Assembly: GCA_035626475.1 (NCBI GenBank)
Contig: DASPNP010000067.1
Location: 1 to 46,554, forward strand
Origin: DASPKT01 sp035626475
GTDB taxonomy: Bacteria; Pseudomonadota; Alphaproteobacteria; Azospirillales; Azospirillaceae
Reading direction: 5' to 3'
DNA: 46,554 nt
A program made the translations under genes and the position numbers. The notes under the pieces are model-generated. The model made no database searches. It was not told the origin of the DNA and saw nothing but the letters and a program-made list of their open reading frames with translations. Positions 24,346 to 33,379 of this stretch are shown here, piece after piece (the stretch's first letter is position 1; each line of letters opens with the position of its first letter).

Positions 24346-26604
24346 ATGGCCAGCACAGCGGATGTCTTCGTCAGCTTGGCTCAGAACCTGACGCTTCTGC
24401 TCGCCCTCGCCTTCCTCTACGCCTTCATCAGCCGCAGCCTGGAACGCCACGGCCTGTCGCGCAGCATCGCGGTGGGCGTGCTGTTCGGGGCCATCAGCAT
24501 CGCCAGCATGTTCCGGCCGGTCATGCTGGAGCCCGGCGTGATCCTTGACGCCCGCACGATCATGCTGAGCCTGGCGGCCAGCTTCGGCGGCGGCGTGGCG
24601 GCACTGATCGCCGCGGTCATGGTCGGCGCCTGGCGGCTGTGGCTGGGCCTGCAGGCCATGGACCAGGGCATGCGCTGGGCCTTCGAGGGGCTTCAGGCCG
24701 GCCTGTTCGGCATCACCGCCTCCGTCGTCATCGGCTACGCCGCCCACCGCATCCAGCAGCGCCGCGGCCGTCCCTTCGGCCCGGCGGAGTTCCTGGGGCT
24801 GGGAATCGCCGGGACGCTGCCACCGATCCTCGCGGCCTTCTTCATCCCGGAGATGTCCTGGTCGCTGCTGGAGCGGGCCGCCCTGCCGCTGGTCCTCACC
24901 ATTCCCGCCGGCACCTGCTTCCTGGCCCTGCTGCTGCGCGCGCAGAACCGGCTGTTCGAGGACCAGGAGGCGTTGCGGCGGAGCGAGGCGCAGTACCGGC
25001 TGCTGGCGGAGACCGCGACGGACGTCATTTCGCGCCATGCGCCGGACGGGCGCTGGCTCTACGCCTCCCCCGCCATCGCCGCGGTGATCGGTCACGCGCC
25101 CGAGGAGGTGGTGGGCCGCCATCCCCGGGAGTTCCTGCACCCGGAGGAAGCCGAGGCCTGGCGCCCGGGCCCGGAGACGCACGGGGCGACGGTCACGGTC
25201 GTGCGGCGTTGGCGCCACCGTGACGGGCGGTACGTCTGGTGCGAGACGGTGGCGCGCCGCGCGCCGGGCTCCGACGAGGTCACCGCCCTGACCCGCGACA
25301 TCAGCGAGCGCAAGGCCCGCGAACTGGACCTGGAGGCCGGCCGCGCCCGCCTCGCCGCCCAGGCGGAGGAGCTGCGCCGGTCGCGGGACGAGGCGGAAGC
25401 CGCGAACCGCGCCAAGTCGCGCTTCCTGGCCGCCGCCAGCCACGATCTGCGCCAGCCCTTCCAGGCCATGCGCCTGTTCCACGCCCTGCTGGAGGGCGAC
25501 CTGACGCCGGACCGGCGCGCCGAGGCGGTGGCGCGGCTGGGCGAGGCGCTGGCCGCCGGCGAGGATCTGCTGCGCGCGCTGCTCGACGTCTCCACGCTGG
25601 AGGCCGGCCAGGTGAAGCCGGAACTGGCCACCGTGTCGATCCGCGCCGTGCTGGAGGCGGAACTGGCCCATGCCCGGCCGCTCGCCGCCGCCAAGGGACT
25701 GCGGCTGCGGCTCGGGCCCTGCGGCGGCGCGGTGCTGACCGATCCGGTGCTGCTGAAGCGCATGCTGCGCAACCTGCTGGTCAACGCCATCCGCTATACC
25801 GAGCGGGGCGGCATCCTGGTCGGCTGCCGGCGCCGCGGCGACCGCTGCCGGATCGAGGTGTGGGACACCGGCATCGGCATCGCCGCCGCCGACCAGGGCA
25901 GGGTCTTCGATGAGTTCTACCAGGTGGGCAACCAGCAGCGGGACCGCCGGCTGGGGCTGGGCCTCGGGCTGTCGGTGGTGCGGCGCACGGCGGAGCTGCT
26001 GGGACATGGGCTGGAGCTGCGGTCGGTGCCCGGCCGGGGCTCGGTCTTCGCCTTGTCGGCACCGCTCGCGCCGCCGGTGGAGGCGGCGCCCCCGCCCTCG
26101 GAACCGCCATGCCCGCCGGCCGTCGGGCGGACGCAGCCGCCGCGGGTCCTGCTGGTCGAGGACGACGCCGTTCAGCTCCTCGGCCTGCGCCTGACCTTCG
26201 AGAGCTGGGGCTACCGCGTCGATGCCGCCGAGACGGCCGAGGCGGCGCTGGCGCTGCTGGAGCGGGCCGGCGCGCCCGACCTCCTGGTCAGCGACTACCG
26301 GCTGCCCGGCGAGATGAACGGGCTCCGGCTGGTCGCCGCGGTCCGGTGCCTGCTGGGCGGCGCCCTGCCCGCGGTCATCGTGACCGGCGACACCGATCCC
26401 GCCCGGCTGGTCGAGTTCGCCGAGGCCGGCTGCCGTCTCGTGCACAAACCCTACGACGCTGCGGTACTGCGCCGGGTCGCGGCCGAGCTGCTGGGCATCG
26501 AGGCGCCGCCCGTCCGCAAGGGCGCGCGCCCGGTGCCGGCGGCCACGGCCGTCGCTGCGGCCCGGACCGCCGACCGGCTGGCGTTCCGCTCCTCGCTTGG
26601 GTAG
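24346..26604 (+). CDS. Membrane hybrid sensor histidine kinase (5TMR-PAS-HisKA-HATPase-REC)
   Basis: A 752-residue two-component sensor. Residues 1-200 hold about five to six membrane segments of the 5TMR-LYT type (RPVMLEPGVILDARTIMLSLAASFGGG). A PAS domain follows at about 218-330 (SEAQYRLLAETATDVISRHAPDGRW, then ALTRDISERK). The HisKA box ASHDLRQPFQAMR carries the phospho-acceptor His366. The HATPase domain shows NLLVNAIRYT, DTGIGIA and LGLGLGLSVV. A C-terminal receiver domain (LLVEDDAVQL) has Asp650 in VSDYRLP and the KPYD lysine. No output regulator is adjacent, so the phosphate probably passes to a distant partner. The sensed signal is unknown. A GC-rich hairpin follows the stop. Confidence 0.93.
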   Translation: MASTADVFVSLAQNLTLLLALAFLYAFISRSLERHGLSRSIAVGVLFGAISIASMFRPVMLEPGVILDARTIMLSLAASFGGGVAALIAAVMVGAWRLWLGLQAMDQGMRWAFEGLQAGLFGITASVVIGYAAHRIQQRRGRPFGPAEFLGLGIAGTLPPILAAFFIPEMSWSLLERAALPLVLTIPAGTCFLALLLRAQNRLFEDQEALRRSEAQYRLLAETATDVISRHAPDGRWLYASPAIAAVIGHAPEEVVGRHPREFLHPEEAEAWRPGPETHGATVTVVRRWRHRDGRYVWCETVARRAPGSDEVTALTRDISERKARELDLEAGRARLAAQAEELRRSRDEAEAANRAKSRFLAAASHDLRQPFQAMRLFHALLEGDLTPDRRAEAVARLGEALAAGEDLLRALLDVSTLEAGQVKPELATVSIRAVLEAELAHARPLAAAKGLRLRLGPCGGAVLTDPVLLKRMLRNLLVNAIRYTERGGILVGCRRRGDRCRIEVWDTGIGIAAADQGRVFDEFYQVGNQQRDRRLGLGLGLSVVRRTAELLGHGLELRSVPGRGSVFALSAPLAPPVEAAPPPSEPPCPPAVGRTQPPRVLLVEDDAVQLLGLRLTFESWGYRVDAAETAEAALALLERAGAPDLLVSDYRLPGEMNGLRLVAAVRCLLGGALPAVIVTGDTDPARLVEFAEAGCRLVHKPYDAAVLRRVAAELLGIEAPPVRKGARPVPAATAVAAARTADRLAFRSSLG

Positions 26605-26605
26605 C

Positions 26606-26652
26606 GTGGCGGCCGACCGGGGCCACCCCATCGACCGAGGCCCCGCCGCCAC
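26606..26652 (+). other. GC-rich hairpin between kinase and carboxypeptidase genes
   Basis: GTGGCGG (26606-26612) pairs with CCGCCAC (26646-26652), and a second pair GGGGCC/GGCCCC extends the stem. There is no T-tract, so it is not a classical terminator. It ends just before the GGAG ribosome binding site (26657-26660) of the next gene, so it could affect translation or transcript stability. Confidence 0.5.
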
Positions 26653-26667
26653 TCCTGGAGCACCACC

Positions 26668-27792
26668 ATGCGTATCAGCAGCGACTTCGATTCCGGCAAC
26701 ATCCAGGTGATCGAGGCGACGGACCCGGCCAATGTCCGGCTGGCGATCCGCAAGGACAAGGACTCCGACTTCTACCAGTGGTTCCACTTCCGCCTGTCGG
26801 GCGCCAAGGGCACGCCCTGCACCCTGCGCATCGAGAATGCCGGCGGCGCCGCTTATCCGGACGGCTGGCCCGGCTACAAGGCGCGCGCCTCCTACGACCG
26901 CGAGACCTGGTTCCAGGTGCCGACCGAGTACCGGGACGGGGTGCTGACCCTGAGCCTGACGCCGGCGCATGACAGCGTCCATTTCGCCTACTTCGCCCCC
27001 TACTCCATGGAGCGGCACCATGATCTGATCGCGCGCTGCCAGCTGTCGCCGCTGGTGCGGCTGGAGGTGGCGGGCACGACGCTGGACGGGCAGGACATCG
27101 ACCTGCTGCGCGTCGGCGATGTCGGCCAGGGGAAGAAGCGCTGCTGGATCATCGCCCGCCAGCATCCGGGCGAGAGCATGGCCGAATGGTTCATGGAGGG
27201 GCTGCTGGAGCGGCTGCTGGACCCGGCCGACCCGGTCGCCCGCGCCGTCCTCGCCAAGGCCGAGCTGCACATCGTGCCGAACATGAACCCCGACGGCAGC
27301 CGCCGCGGCCACCTGCGCACCAACGCCGCCGGCGCCAATTTGAACCGCGAATGGCTGGAGCCAACCCTGGAGCGCAGCCCCGAGGTGCTGCATGTCCGCG
27401 CCGCCATGGCCGCCACGGGGGTCGATTTCTGCCTGGACGTCCATGGCGACGAGGCGATCCCGGCCAACTTCCTGGCCAACTGCTTCGGCATCCCCTCGCT
27501 GACGCCAAAGCAGCAGGATCTCCACCGCGCCTATTCCACCGCCCTGGTCGCGGCCAGCCCCGACTTCCAGGAGAAGCTGGGCTATCCGACGAACCCGCCG
27601 GGCAAGGCCAACCTGACCATGTGCACCAACTATCTGGCCGAGACCCACGGCTGCCTCGCCATCACGCTGGAGATGCCCTTCAAGGACAATGACGGCCTGC
27701 CCGACCCGGCGCACGGCTGGTCGCCGGAGCGCAGCAAGCTGTTCGGCCGCGCCAACCTGGACGCGCTGCTGCAGGTGGTGGAGCGGCTGTAG
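26668..27792 (+). CDS. M14-family zinc carboxypeptidase (cytosolic carboxypeptidase-like)
   Basis: A 374-residue protein with the architecture of cytosolic carboxypeptidases (Nna1/AGBL-like, M14D). An N-terminal beta-sandwich domain (FQWFHFRLSGA-like YQWFHFRLSG, DRETWFQVPTEY, FAYFAPYSMERHHDLI) precedes the catalytic domain. Zinc ligands His166 and Glu169 lie in ARQHPGESM and His259 in LDVHGDE. Substrate-binding residues are in NMNPDGSRRGHLRTNAAGANLNREW, and catalytic Glu335 lies in ITLEMPF. There is no signal peptide, so it should be cytoplasmic. Bacterial substrates of the subfamily are mostly unknown; removal of C-terminal acidic residues is the usual guess from eukaryotic homologues. It follows the kinase gene by 63 bp, possibly in one transcript. 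Confidence 0.92.
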   Translation: MRISSDFDSGNIQVIEATDPANVRLAIRKDKDSDFYQWFHFRLSGAKGTPCTLRIENAGGAAYPDGWPGYKARASYDRETWFQVPTEYRDGVLTLSLTPAHDSVHFAYFAPYSMERHHDLIARCQLSPLVRLEVAGTTLDGQDIDLLRVGDVGQGKKRCWIIARQHPGESMAEWFMEGLLERLLDPADPVARAVLAKAELHIVPNMNPDGSRRGHLRTNAAGANLNREWLEPTLERSPEVLHVRAAMAATGVDFCLDVHGDEAIPANFLANCFGIPSLTPKQQDLHRAYSTALVAASPDFQEKLGYPTNPPGKANLTMCTNYLAETHGCLAITLEMPFKDNDGLPDPAHGWSPERSKLFGRANLDALLQVVERL

Positions 27793-27799
27793 CGTTTTT

Positions 27800-27944
27800 C
27801 CCGTCATCCCCGCGGAGGCGGGGACCCAGGTAATGAGCGTGCTATCCGGATATCGGGAAGGCGCAAAGGGGCGCGTTGCCGCCCTCCTTCCAGGCGCCGG
27901 TGCTAAGGGAATGCCTGGGTCCCCGCCTCCGCGGGGATAACGGG
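27800..27944 (+). repeat. Long-arm inverted repeat, family A (copy 2)
   Basis: Arms 27800-27830 and 27914-27944 are near-perfect complements. The left begins CCCGTCATCCCCGCGGAGGC and ends GACCCAGG. The family A copy at 2887-3045 has the same GTCATCCC and GACCCAGG ends. A run of five T precedes the left arm. It fills the convergent gap between the carboxypeptidase and HIT genes. Confidence 0.85.
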
Positions 27945-27953
27945 TTTGGAGGT

Positions 27954-28370
27954 TCAGACCCCCAGCAACCCCGCCAGCCGATCCGCCAGCATCTCCGCCT
28001 CCCCCGCCCCGTAGTCGCGGTGGTGCCCCGAGCCCCACACCGGCCCGGGCCAGGCGGGGTCAGCCCTGGTCCGGGCGATGATATGGACGTGTAGCTGCGG
28101 CACCATGTTGCCGAGCGCGCCGACATTCAGCTTGTCCGGGCGGAACTCGCGCTCCAGCACCCCGGACGCCACCGCGATCTCCTCCATGAGGAGCGCCTGG
28201 TCGGTAGCATTCAGCCGGTGGATCTCGACCGCGCCCGGGCGCCTCGGCACCAGGATCAGCCAGGGCCAGAGCGCGTTGCGCATCAGCAGTACGCGGCAGA
28301 GCGCCAGGTCGGCCACGGGGACGGTGTCGGCCGCCAGCCGCTCGTGCAGGTGGAACGTGTCGTCGCCCAA
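27954..28370 (-). CDS. HIT-domain nucleotide hydrolase-like protein
   Basis: A 138-residue histidine-triad protein; the family hydrolyses or transfers nucleoside monophosphates in the cytoplasm. Marks are DLALCRVLLMRNALWPWLILVPRR, KLNVGALGNMVPQLHVHIIARTRADPAW and PGPVWG. The triad appears as the shorter HVHIIAR form typical of the alphaproteobacterial Ap4A-hydrolase-like subgroup. The start is a TTG at 28370 preceded by GAGAGGGG, which fits the HxxRLAADT start of homologues. The upstream in-frame ATG at 28448 would add a 26-residue stretch of no apparent family character. The exact start is uncertain. Confidence 0.85.
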   Translation of the reverse strand: MGDDTFHLHERLAADTVPVADLALCRVLLMRNALWPWLILVPRRPGAVEIHRLNATDQALLMEEIAVASGVLEREFRPDKLNVGALGNMVPQLHVHIIARTRADPAWPGPVWGSGHHRDYGAGEAEMLADRLAGLLGV

Positions 28371-28674
28371 GACCCCTCTCCCGTGCCCCAGGGAACAAAA
28401 CGGCCCGATCCCTGTCTCCGCGACGGGCCTTCTGGCCCGAAACATCACAAGAAGTACCGCTGGACGGCAAGCCCGCTTCCGGATGTACTAGGCGCCCGAG
28501 GCCCTGCCTCCCGGTGATGGTCAGCCATGCGCCGGGTGGGAGGGTCGACGGGGGCCAATCCACAAAAATGCCGCAGTGGCGTCCCATATGTCGCTCAGTC
28601 CGCCGAGGCCTCAACGGCCCGCGCGGCCCTGGGCCATGGGGCGCCCGGGGACTTAGGGGCAAGACGGGGTATCC

Positions 28675-31296
28675 ATGCGCAAGATCCTGAGCATGCGCAA
28701 ATCCGCCTGGGCGGTTCTGCTGCTGCTGATCCTGGGCAACATCGGGGCGTGGGCCCTGTCCAACCGGCCCGCCAGCGAGCGGGCCTGGTCGGGCACGATC
28801 GCCGGCGTCGCCTTCTCCCCCTACCAGGCGGACCAGGACCCGCAGGCCGGGCGCCACCCGTCCGAGGCCGACATCAAGCGCGACCTGGAGGTCGTGGCCG
28901 ACCACGTCCAGGCGATCCGCACCTACACCGCGCTGAACGGCATCGACCGGGTGCCGGCGCTGGCGGCCGAGCACGGGCTGAAGGTCACGACCGGCGCCTG
29001 GATCAGCGGCGACCTCTCGGCCAACGAGGCGGAGATCAACAGCCTGGTGCGCCTCGCCCGCACCCACAAGAACATCGACCGGCTGATGGTCGGCAACGAG
29101 GTCATCCTCCGCGACGACATCGAGGTGCCGGCCCTCATCGACTATATCCAGCGCGTCAAGCGCCAGGTCGAGCAGCCCGTCTCCACGGCCGAGCCCTGGC
29201 ACGTCTGGCTGAAGCATCCCGAGCTGGCCGAGGCGGTGGACTTCATCACCATCCACCTGCTGCCCTACTGGGAGAAGCTGCCCATCGACGAGGCCGTGCC
29301 CTACGCGATGGAGCGCTACAACGAGGTCAAGGCGCGCTTCCCGAACAAGCACATCCTGATCGGCGAGGCCGGCTGGCCGTCGGACGGCGCCTATCGTGGC
29401 GGCTCCGAGGCGAGCCTGGTGAACCAGGCCAAGTTCATCCGCACCTTCCTGAACGTGGCCGGCCAGCAGCGCCTCGACTACTTCATCATGGAAGGCTTCG
29501 ACCAGCCCTGGAAGAAGGCGATCGGCGGCATCGCCGAGGCGAACTGGGGCATCTGGGACGCCTACCGGAACCCGAAATTCCCCATGGAGGGCGGCATCCT
29601 GGAGGTGCCGAGCTGGCCGGTGCTGTGCGCCGCCGCCACCGCCTTCGCCTTCCTGCCGATGTTCTGGTTCGTGCTGCGGCGCGACGATCTCAAGCCGGGC
29701 GGCCAGCTCTTCTACGGCTTCCTGATCCAGACCGTCGCCTCGGTGCTGGTCTGGACCGTGGCCGAGGCGCTGACGGTCGGCATGGGCGCTTTGTCGCTGG
29801 TGGCCTTCGGCATCCTCATGGCGGCGCAGGTGATCCTGCTGGCGGTCATGCTGATCGACGGGCTGGAGCTGACCGAGGTGGTCTGGACCAACCGCTGGAA
29901 GCGCCGCTTCGTGCCGGTGCGCGGCGATTTGTCGGGTTATACGCCCAAGGTCTCGATCCACGTGCCCTGCTACAACGAGCCGCCGCACATGGTCATCGAG
30001 ACGCTGAACGCGCTCGCCGCCATGGGCTACCCGAACTTCGAAGTGCTGGTGATCGACAACAACACCAAGGACGAGGCGGTGTGGAAGCCGCTGGAGGAGC
30101 ACTGCCGCAAGCTGGGCCCCCGCTTCCGCTTCTTCCACCTCGCCAAATGGCCGGGCTACAAGGCCGGCGCGCTGAACTTCGCGCTGTCGGTCACGGCCGA
30201 GGACGCGGAGGTGGTGGGCGTCATCGACAGCGACTACCAGGTCACGCCGGACTGGCTGTGCGCCACCATCCCCTACTTCCGCAAGCCGGAGGTCGGCTTC
30301 GTCCAGTCGCCGCAGGATTATCGCGACTGGCAGGGCGACGCCTTCAAGGCCATGACCAACTGGGAATACCAGGGCTTCTTCCACATCGGCATGATCCAGC
30401 GGAACGAGCGCAACGCCATCATCCAGCACGGCACCATGACGCTGATCCGCAAGAAGGCGCTCGTGGATACCGGCCGCTGGGCCGAGTGGTGCATCTGCGA
30501 GGACGCCGAGCTGGGCCTGCGCCTGTTCGAGGAGCATTACGAGGCCGTCTACATGCCGGACAGCTTCGGCCAGGGTCTCGTCCCCGACAGCTTCGCCGGC
30601 TACAAGACCCAGCGCTTCCGCTGGGCTTACGGCGCCGTGCAGATCATCAAGCGCCACTGGCGCGAGATGCTGCCGGAGGGCCAGAAGCTGACCTTCGGCC
30701 AGAAGTACCATTTCGTCACGGGCTGGCTGCCCTGGTTCGCCGACGCCGCGCACATGGCCTTCGTCATCGGCGGCATCATCTGGTCGGCCGGCCTGCTGCT
30801 GCTGCCGAAATACATCGAGTTCCCGCCGACCGTCTTCGTGCTGCCGACCCTCAGCGTCTTCTTCTTCAAGGTGCTGGTGGGGCTGTGGCTGTACGAGGCG
30901 CGGGTGAAGTGCAGCTTCGCCAACAAGGTCGGCGCCGCCATCGCCGGCATGGCGCTGACCCACACGGTCGGACGCGCGGTCTGGACCGGGCTGTTCACCA
31001 ACGGCCGCCCCTTCGTGCGCACGCCCAAGTGCGAGGACCAGCCGGCCCTGATCCAGGGCCTGCTGCACGCGCGGGAGGAGGCGGCGCTGATGGCCGGCCT
31101 GTGGATCTCCGCCGCGGTCATCGCCGTGCTGAAGGGCGGCGACAACCGCGACGCCTACATCTGGTCGATCATGCTGGTGGTGCAGTCCCTGCCCTACATC
31201 GCCGCGCTGTTCGTCAGCATGCTGAACGCCATGCCCAAGAAGCAGGCCGCGCAGCCGGCCGACGGCCTGGTCGAGGACAGCAAAGCCGCGGCCTGA
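28675..31296 (+). CDS. GH17-GT2 beta-glucan synthase (NdvB/NdvC-like membrane glucosyltransferase)
   Basis: An 873-residue bifunctional membrane protein. After one N-terminal membrane segment, residues about 40-310 form a glycoside-hydrolase-17-like domain with acid/base Glu142 (VGNEV) and nucleophile Glu231 (GEAGWPSDG). Membrane helices follow, then a GT2 domain with CYNEPPHMVIETLNALAAMGYPNFEVLVIDNN, Asp518 in VIDSDYQV and the QxxRW motif Q646RFRW650, then more membrane helices. This domain order matches beta-(1,3)-glucan synthases of Bradyrhizobium and Pseudomonas, whose GH17 part transglycosylates and branches or cyclises the glucan. Periplasmic glucans help in osmotic adaptation and host interaction. 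The start ATG 28675 has a weak site; ATG 28690 is possible. A terminator follows. Confidence 0.9.
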   Translation: MRKILSMRKSAWAVLLLLILGNIGAWALSNRPASERAWSGTIAGVAFSPYQADQDPQAGRHPSEADIKRDLEVVADHVQAIRTYTALNGIDRVPALAAEHGLKVTTGAWISGDLSANEAEINSLVRLARTHKNIDRLMVGNEVILRDDIEVPALIDYIQRVKRQVEQPVSTAEPWHVWLKHPELAEAVDFITIHLLPYWEKLPIDEAVPYAMERYNEVKARFPNKHILIGEAGWPSDGAYRGGSEASLVNQAKFIRTFLNVAGQQRLDYFIMEGFDQPWKKAIGGIAEANWGIWDAYRNPKFPMEGGILEVPSWPVLCAAATAFAFLPMFWFVLRRDDLKPGGQLFYGFLIQTVASVLVWTVAEALTVGMGALSLVAFGILMAAQVILLAVMLIDGLELTEVVWTNRWKRRFVPVRGDLSGYTPKVSIHVPCYNEPPHMVIETLNALAAMGYPNFEVLVIDNNTKDEAVWKPLEEHCRKLGPRFRFFHLAKWPGYKAGALNFALSVTAEDAEVVGVIDSDYQVTPDWLCATIPYFRKPEVGFVQSPQDYRDWQGDAFKAMTNWEYQGFFHIGMIQRNERNAIIQHGTMTLIRKKALVDTGRWAEWCICEDAELGLRLFEEHYEAVYMPDSFGQGLVPDSFAGYKTQRFRWAYGAVQIIKRHWREMLPEGQKLTFGQKYHFVTGWLPWFADAAHMAFVIGGIIWSAGLLLLPKYIEFPPTVFVLPTLSVFFFKVLVGLWLYEARVKCSFANKVGAAIAGMALTHTVGRAVWTGLFTNGRPFVRTPKCEDQPALIQGLLHAREEAALMAGLWISAAVIAVLKGGDNRDAYIWSIMLVVQSLPYIAALFVSMLNAMPKKQAAQPADGLVEDSKAAA

Positions 31297-31326
31297 TCCC
31301 CTCCGCTCCCTCCTCTCCGACATGGG

Positions 31327-31362
31327 AAGCCCCGCCGCCGACAGGCCGCGGGGCTTTTCTTT
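31327..31362 (+). terminator. Rho-independent terminator after the beta-glucan synthase gene
   Basis: AAGCCCCGC (31327-31335) pairs with GCGGGGCTT (31348-31356) around a short loop, followed by the T-rich TTTTCTTT. It lies 30 bp after the stop codon. Confidence 0.8.
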
Positions 31363-31525
31363 CGGCTGCCGCAAGATAGCTGCGGAACTACCTCTTGAGG
31401 CGCGGGTTGCCAGACCGAAGCGCGATGGCGGCTGGGGCGGCCGCTGCCGTTGAATAGGGGCTTGGCGCCGCCCGCACCCCAAGAACGAGGTGCCGGAGAG
31501 CGGCCCAGGGGCAGGAGGGGCAAGC

Positions 31526-32860
31526 ATGTTGGAGCGCGGGCGCGACGTCTCGGGCAATTCCATTTCCCATGGGGATTCGCCGGCGGCAGCCCCGCCGCAA
31601 CCGCGCGGCGATGCGAGGGCCCTGCTGATCGGGCGTTTTCGCCGCATCCGCAGCGTCACCGGCGCCCTGGCCGCCCGGCTCTCGCCCGAGGACCAGCAGG
31701 TGCAGAGCCTGCCGACGGCCAGCCCGGTGAAATGGCATCTCGGCCATACCTCCTGGTTCCTGGAGCGGCATGTGCTGGAGCGGCTGGTGCCGGGCTACAC
31801 CGCCTTCGACGACCGCTACGCCTATCTCTTCAACGACCAGCCCAGCCAGGGCGCCAACTGCCTGCCGGCGCACCAGCGCGGCATGCTGAGCCGGCCGTCC
31901 TGCGACGAGATCTCGCGCTACCGCGACCATGTGAACGCCTGCACGCTCCGCCTGATCGGCGACACGCCGTCCGAGACCTTCCCCCAGGTCGCTCGGCTGA
32001 TCGAGCTGGCGCTGCACCATGAGCAGCGCCACCAGGAGCAGATCCTGGCCGACATCAAGCACGTCTTCTGGTCCAACCCGCTCGGCCCCGTTTACCAGGC
32101 GCCGGTGCCGACGCCGCAGCAGCCGGCCGCCGGGCAGAGCTGGTTCGAGCATGCCGGCGGCGCCGTGGAGGTGGGCTATGACGGCACCGGCTTCGCCTTC
32201 GATCTGGAGCGGCCGCGCCACGTCGTCTTCGTCAGCCCCTTCCGCTTCTCCGCCCGCCTGGTCACCTGCGGCGAGTACCAGGAGTTCATCGAGGAGGGCG
32301 GCTACGACGATCCCGCCCACTGGCACCCGGACGGCTGGGCCGTGGCCCAGGCCGAGGGCTGGCGCGCCCCGCTCTACTGGCAGAAGCATGGCGGCCTCTG
32401 GCACCAGTTCACCATGGCCGGGCTGAAGCTGGTCGACGAGGAGGAGCCGGTCGCCCATGTCAGCTGGTACGAGGCCGCGGCCTTCGCCCGCTGGGCCGGC
32501 AAGCGCCTACCGTCCGAGGCCGAGTGGGAGCTGATGGCCGAGGGCCGCCGCCGCACCGGCAATCTGCTGGAGTACGGCCGCCTGCACCCGGCCGTCGCGT
32601 CCTGCGCCGGCGAGGGGCCGTGGCAGCTCTACGGCGACTGCTGGGAGTGGACCTCGGACGTGATCGCCCCCTATCCGCGCCACCAGGCGTCCGATCTGGC
32701 GGTGGGCGAGTACGCCGATCCGCCGCCGGCCGGCAACCGGGTGCTGAAGGGCGGCAGCTGCGCCACCCCCGGCGACATGATCCGCTCCTCCTACCGCCAT
32801 CACCTGTCGCCCGCCGCGCGCTGGCACGTGTCGGGCATCCGCCTGGCGCAGGATCTCTAA
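31526..32860 (+). CDS. egtB: Ergothioneine biosynthesis protein EgtB
   Basis: EgtB is a non-haem iron sulfoxide synthase that joins hercynine to gamma-glutamyl-cysteine (or cysteine) with oxygen in ergothioneine synthesis. The protein has 444 residues. The N-terminal DinB-like domain has the iron site His-x3-His-x-Glu as H165EQRHQE171, with a further histidine in KWHLGHTSWFLE. The C-terminal formylglycine-enzyme-like (SUMF1) domain includes PVAHVSWYEAAAFARWAGKRLPSEAEWE, GDCWEWTSD and RVLKGGSCATP. ATG 31526 has AGGAGGGG 6 nt upstream; the open frame extends to 31490 without a site. The methyltransferase partner gene egtD, often adjacent, is not in this window. Confidence 0.94.
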   Translation: MLERGRDVSGNSISHGDSPAAAPPQPRGDARALLIGRFRRIRSVTGALAARLSPEDQQVQSLPTASPVKWHLGHTSWFLERHVLERLVPGYTAFDDRYAYLFNDQPSQGANCLPAHQRGMLSRPSCDEISRYRDHVNACTLRLIGDTPSETFPQVARLIELALHHEQRHQEQILADIKHVFWSNPLGPVYQAPVPTPQQPAAGQSWFEHAGGAVEVGYDGTGFAFDLERPRHVVFVSPFRFSARLVTCGEYQEFIEEGGYDDPAHWHPDGWAVAQAEGWRAPLYWQKHGGLWHQFTMAGLKLVDEEEPVAHVSWYEAAAFARWAGKRLPSEAEWELMAEGRRRTGNLLEYGRLHPAVASCAGEGPWQLYGDCWEWTSDVIAPYPRHQASDLAVGEYADPPPAGNRVLKGGSCATPGDMIRSSYRHHLSPAARWHVSGIRLAQDL

Positions 32861-32923
32861 CGCCGCGTGATTCCTAGGCCGGATCGCTGTTGAACGGGGT
32901 GCCACCAAGAGGGGACCCCGTTC

Positions 32924-33367
32924 ATGAGCGGTTTCGGCCTGTTCACGCGTTCCGTCCAGGATGCCAACGTGTGGCTTGACGATCTCGGCCGTGTGCTGGG
33001 CAGCGACGACGAGCGGGCGATCTACGCCGCGCTCCGCGCCGTGCTGCACGCCCTCAGGGACGGGTTGCCGGTGGACGAGGCGGCCAAGCTGGCGCGGCAC
33101 ATGCCGGTGCTGATGCGCGGCATCTACTTCGACGGTTGGGACCCGGCCCGGCAGCCGCTGGACATCCGCGACCGCATCGACCTGATCCAGCTGGTCCGCG
33201 CCCATCTGCAGCCCTTCCCGCTGATCGAGGCGGAGGATGCGGCGACGGCCGTGGTGCAGCTGCTGTTCCGCCACTTGGACCCGGACGACATGGCCGAGGT
33301 GATGGCGGCCCTGCCCGACGGCGTCGGCGAGTTGGCGCTGCGCCACGGGCCGCTGGCACCGGCGTGA
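32924..33367 (+). CDS. DUF2267-like small protein
   Basis: A 147-residue soluble helical protein with no signal peptide. It contains WLDDLGRVLGSDDERAIYAALRAVLHALRDGLPVDEAAKLARHMPVLMRGIYFDGWDP, a pattern typical of the DUF2267 family (small bacterial proteins with two helical repeats of unknown function). The second repeat is AATAVVQLLFRHLDPDDMAEVMAALPDGVGELA. The ATG at 32924 has GAGGGGA upstream. It lies 63 bp after egtB and is probably read with it or alone; no function can be given. Confidence 0.78.
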   Translation: MSGFGLFTRSVQDANVWLDDLGRVLGSDDERAIYAALRAVLHALRDGLPVDEAAKLARHMPVLMRGIYFDGWDPARQPLDIRDRIDLIQLVRAHLQPFPLIEAEDAATAVVQLLFRHLDPDDMAEVMAALPDGVGELALRHGPLAPA

Positions 33368-33379
33368 GGCGTGGCTGTT

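Noticed and set aside
24334..28038. Very long open frame on the minus strand (over 1200 codons) opposite the kinase and carboxypeptidase genes
   Set aside because: It runs antisense to two genes with complete catalytic motifs and encodes repetitive Arg/Gly/Ala/Gln sequence typical of antisense high-GC frames.
28060..31659. Long minus-strand open frame opposite the beta-glucan synthase
   Set aside because: It is antisense to a gene with intact GH17 and GT2 motifs and shows no domain of its own.
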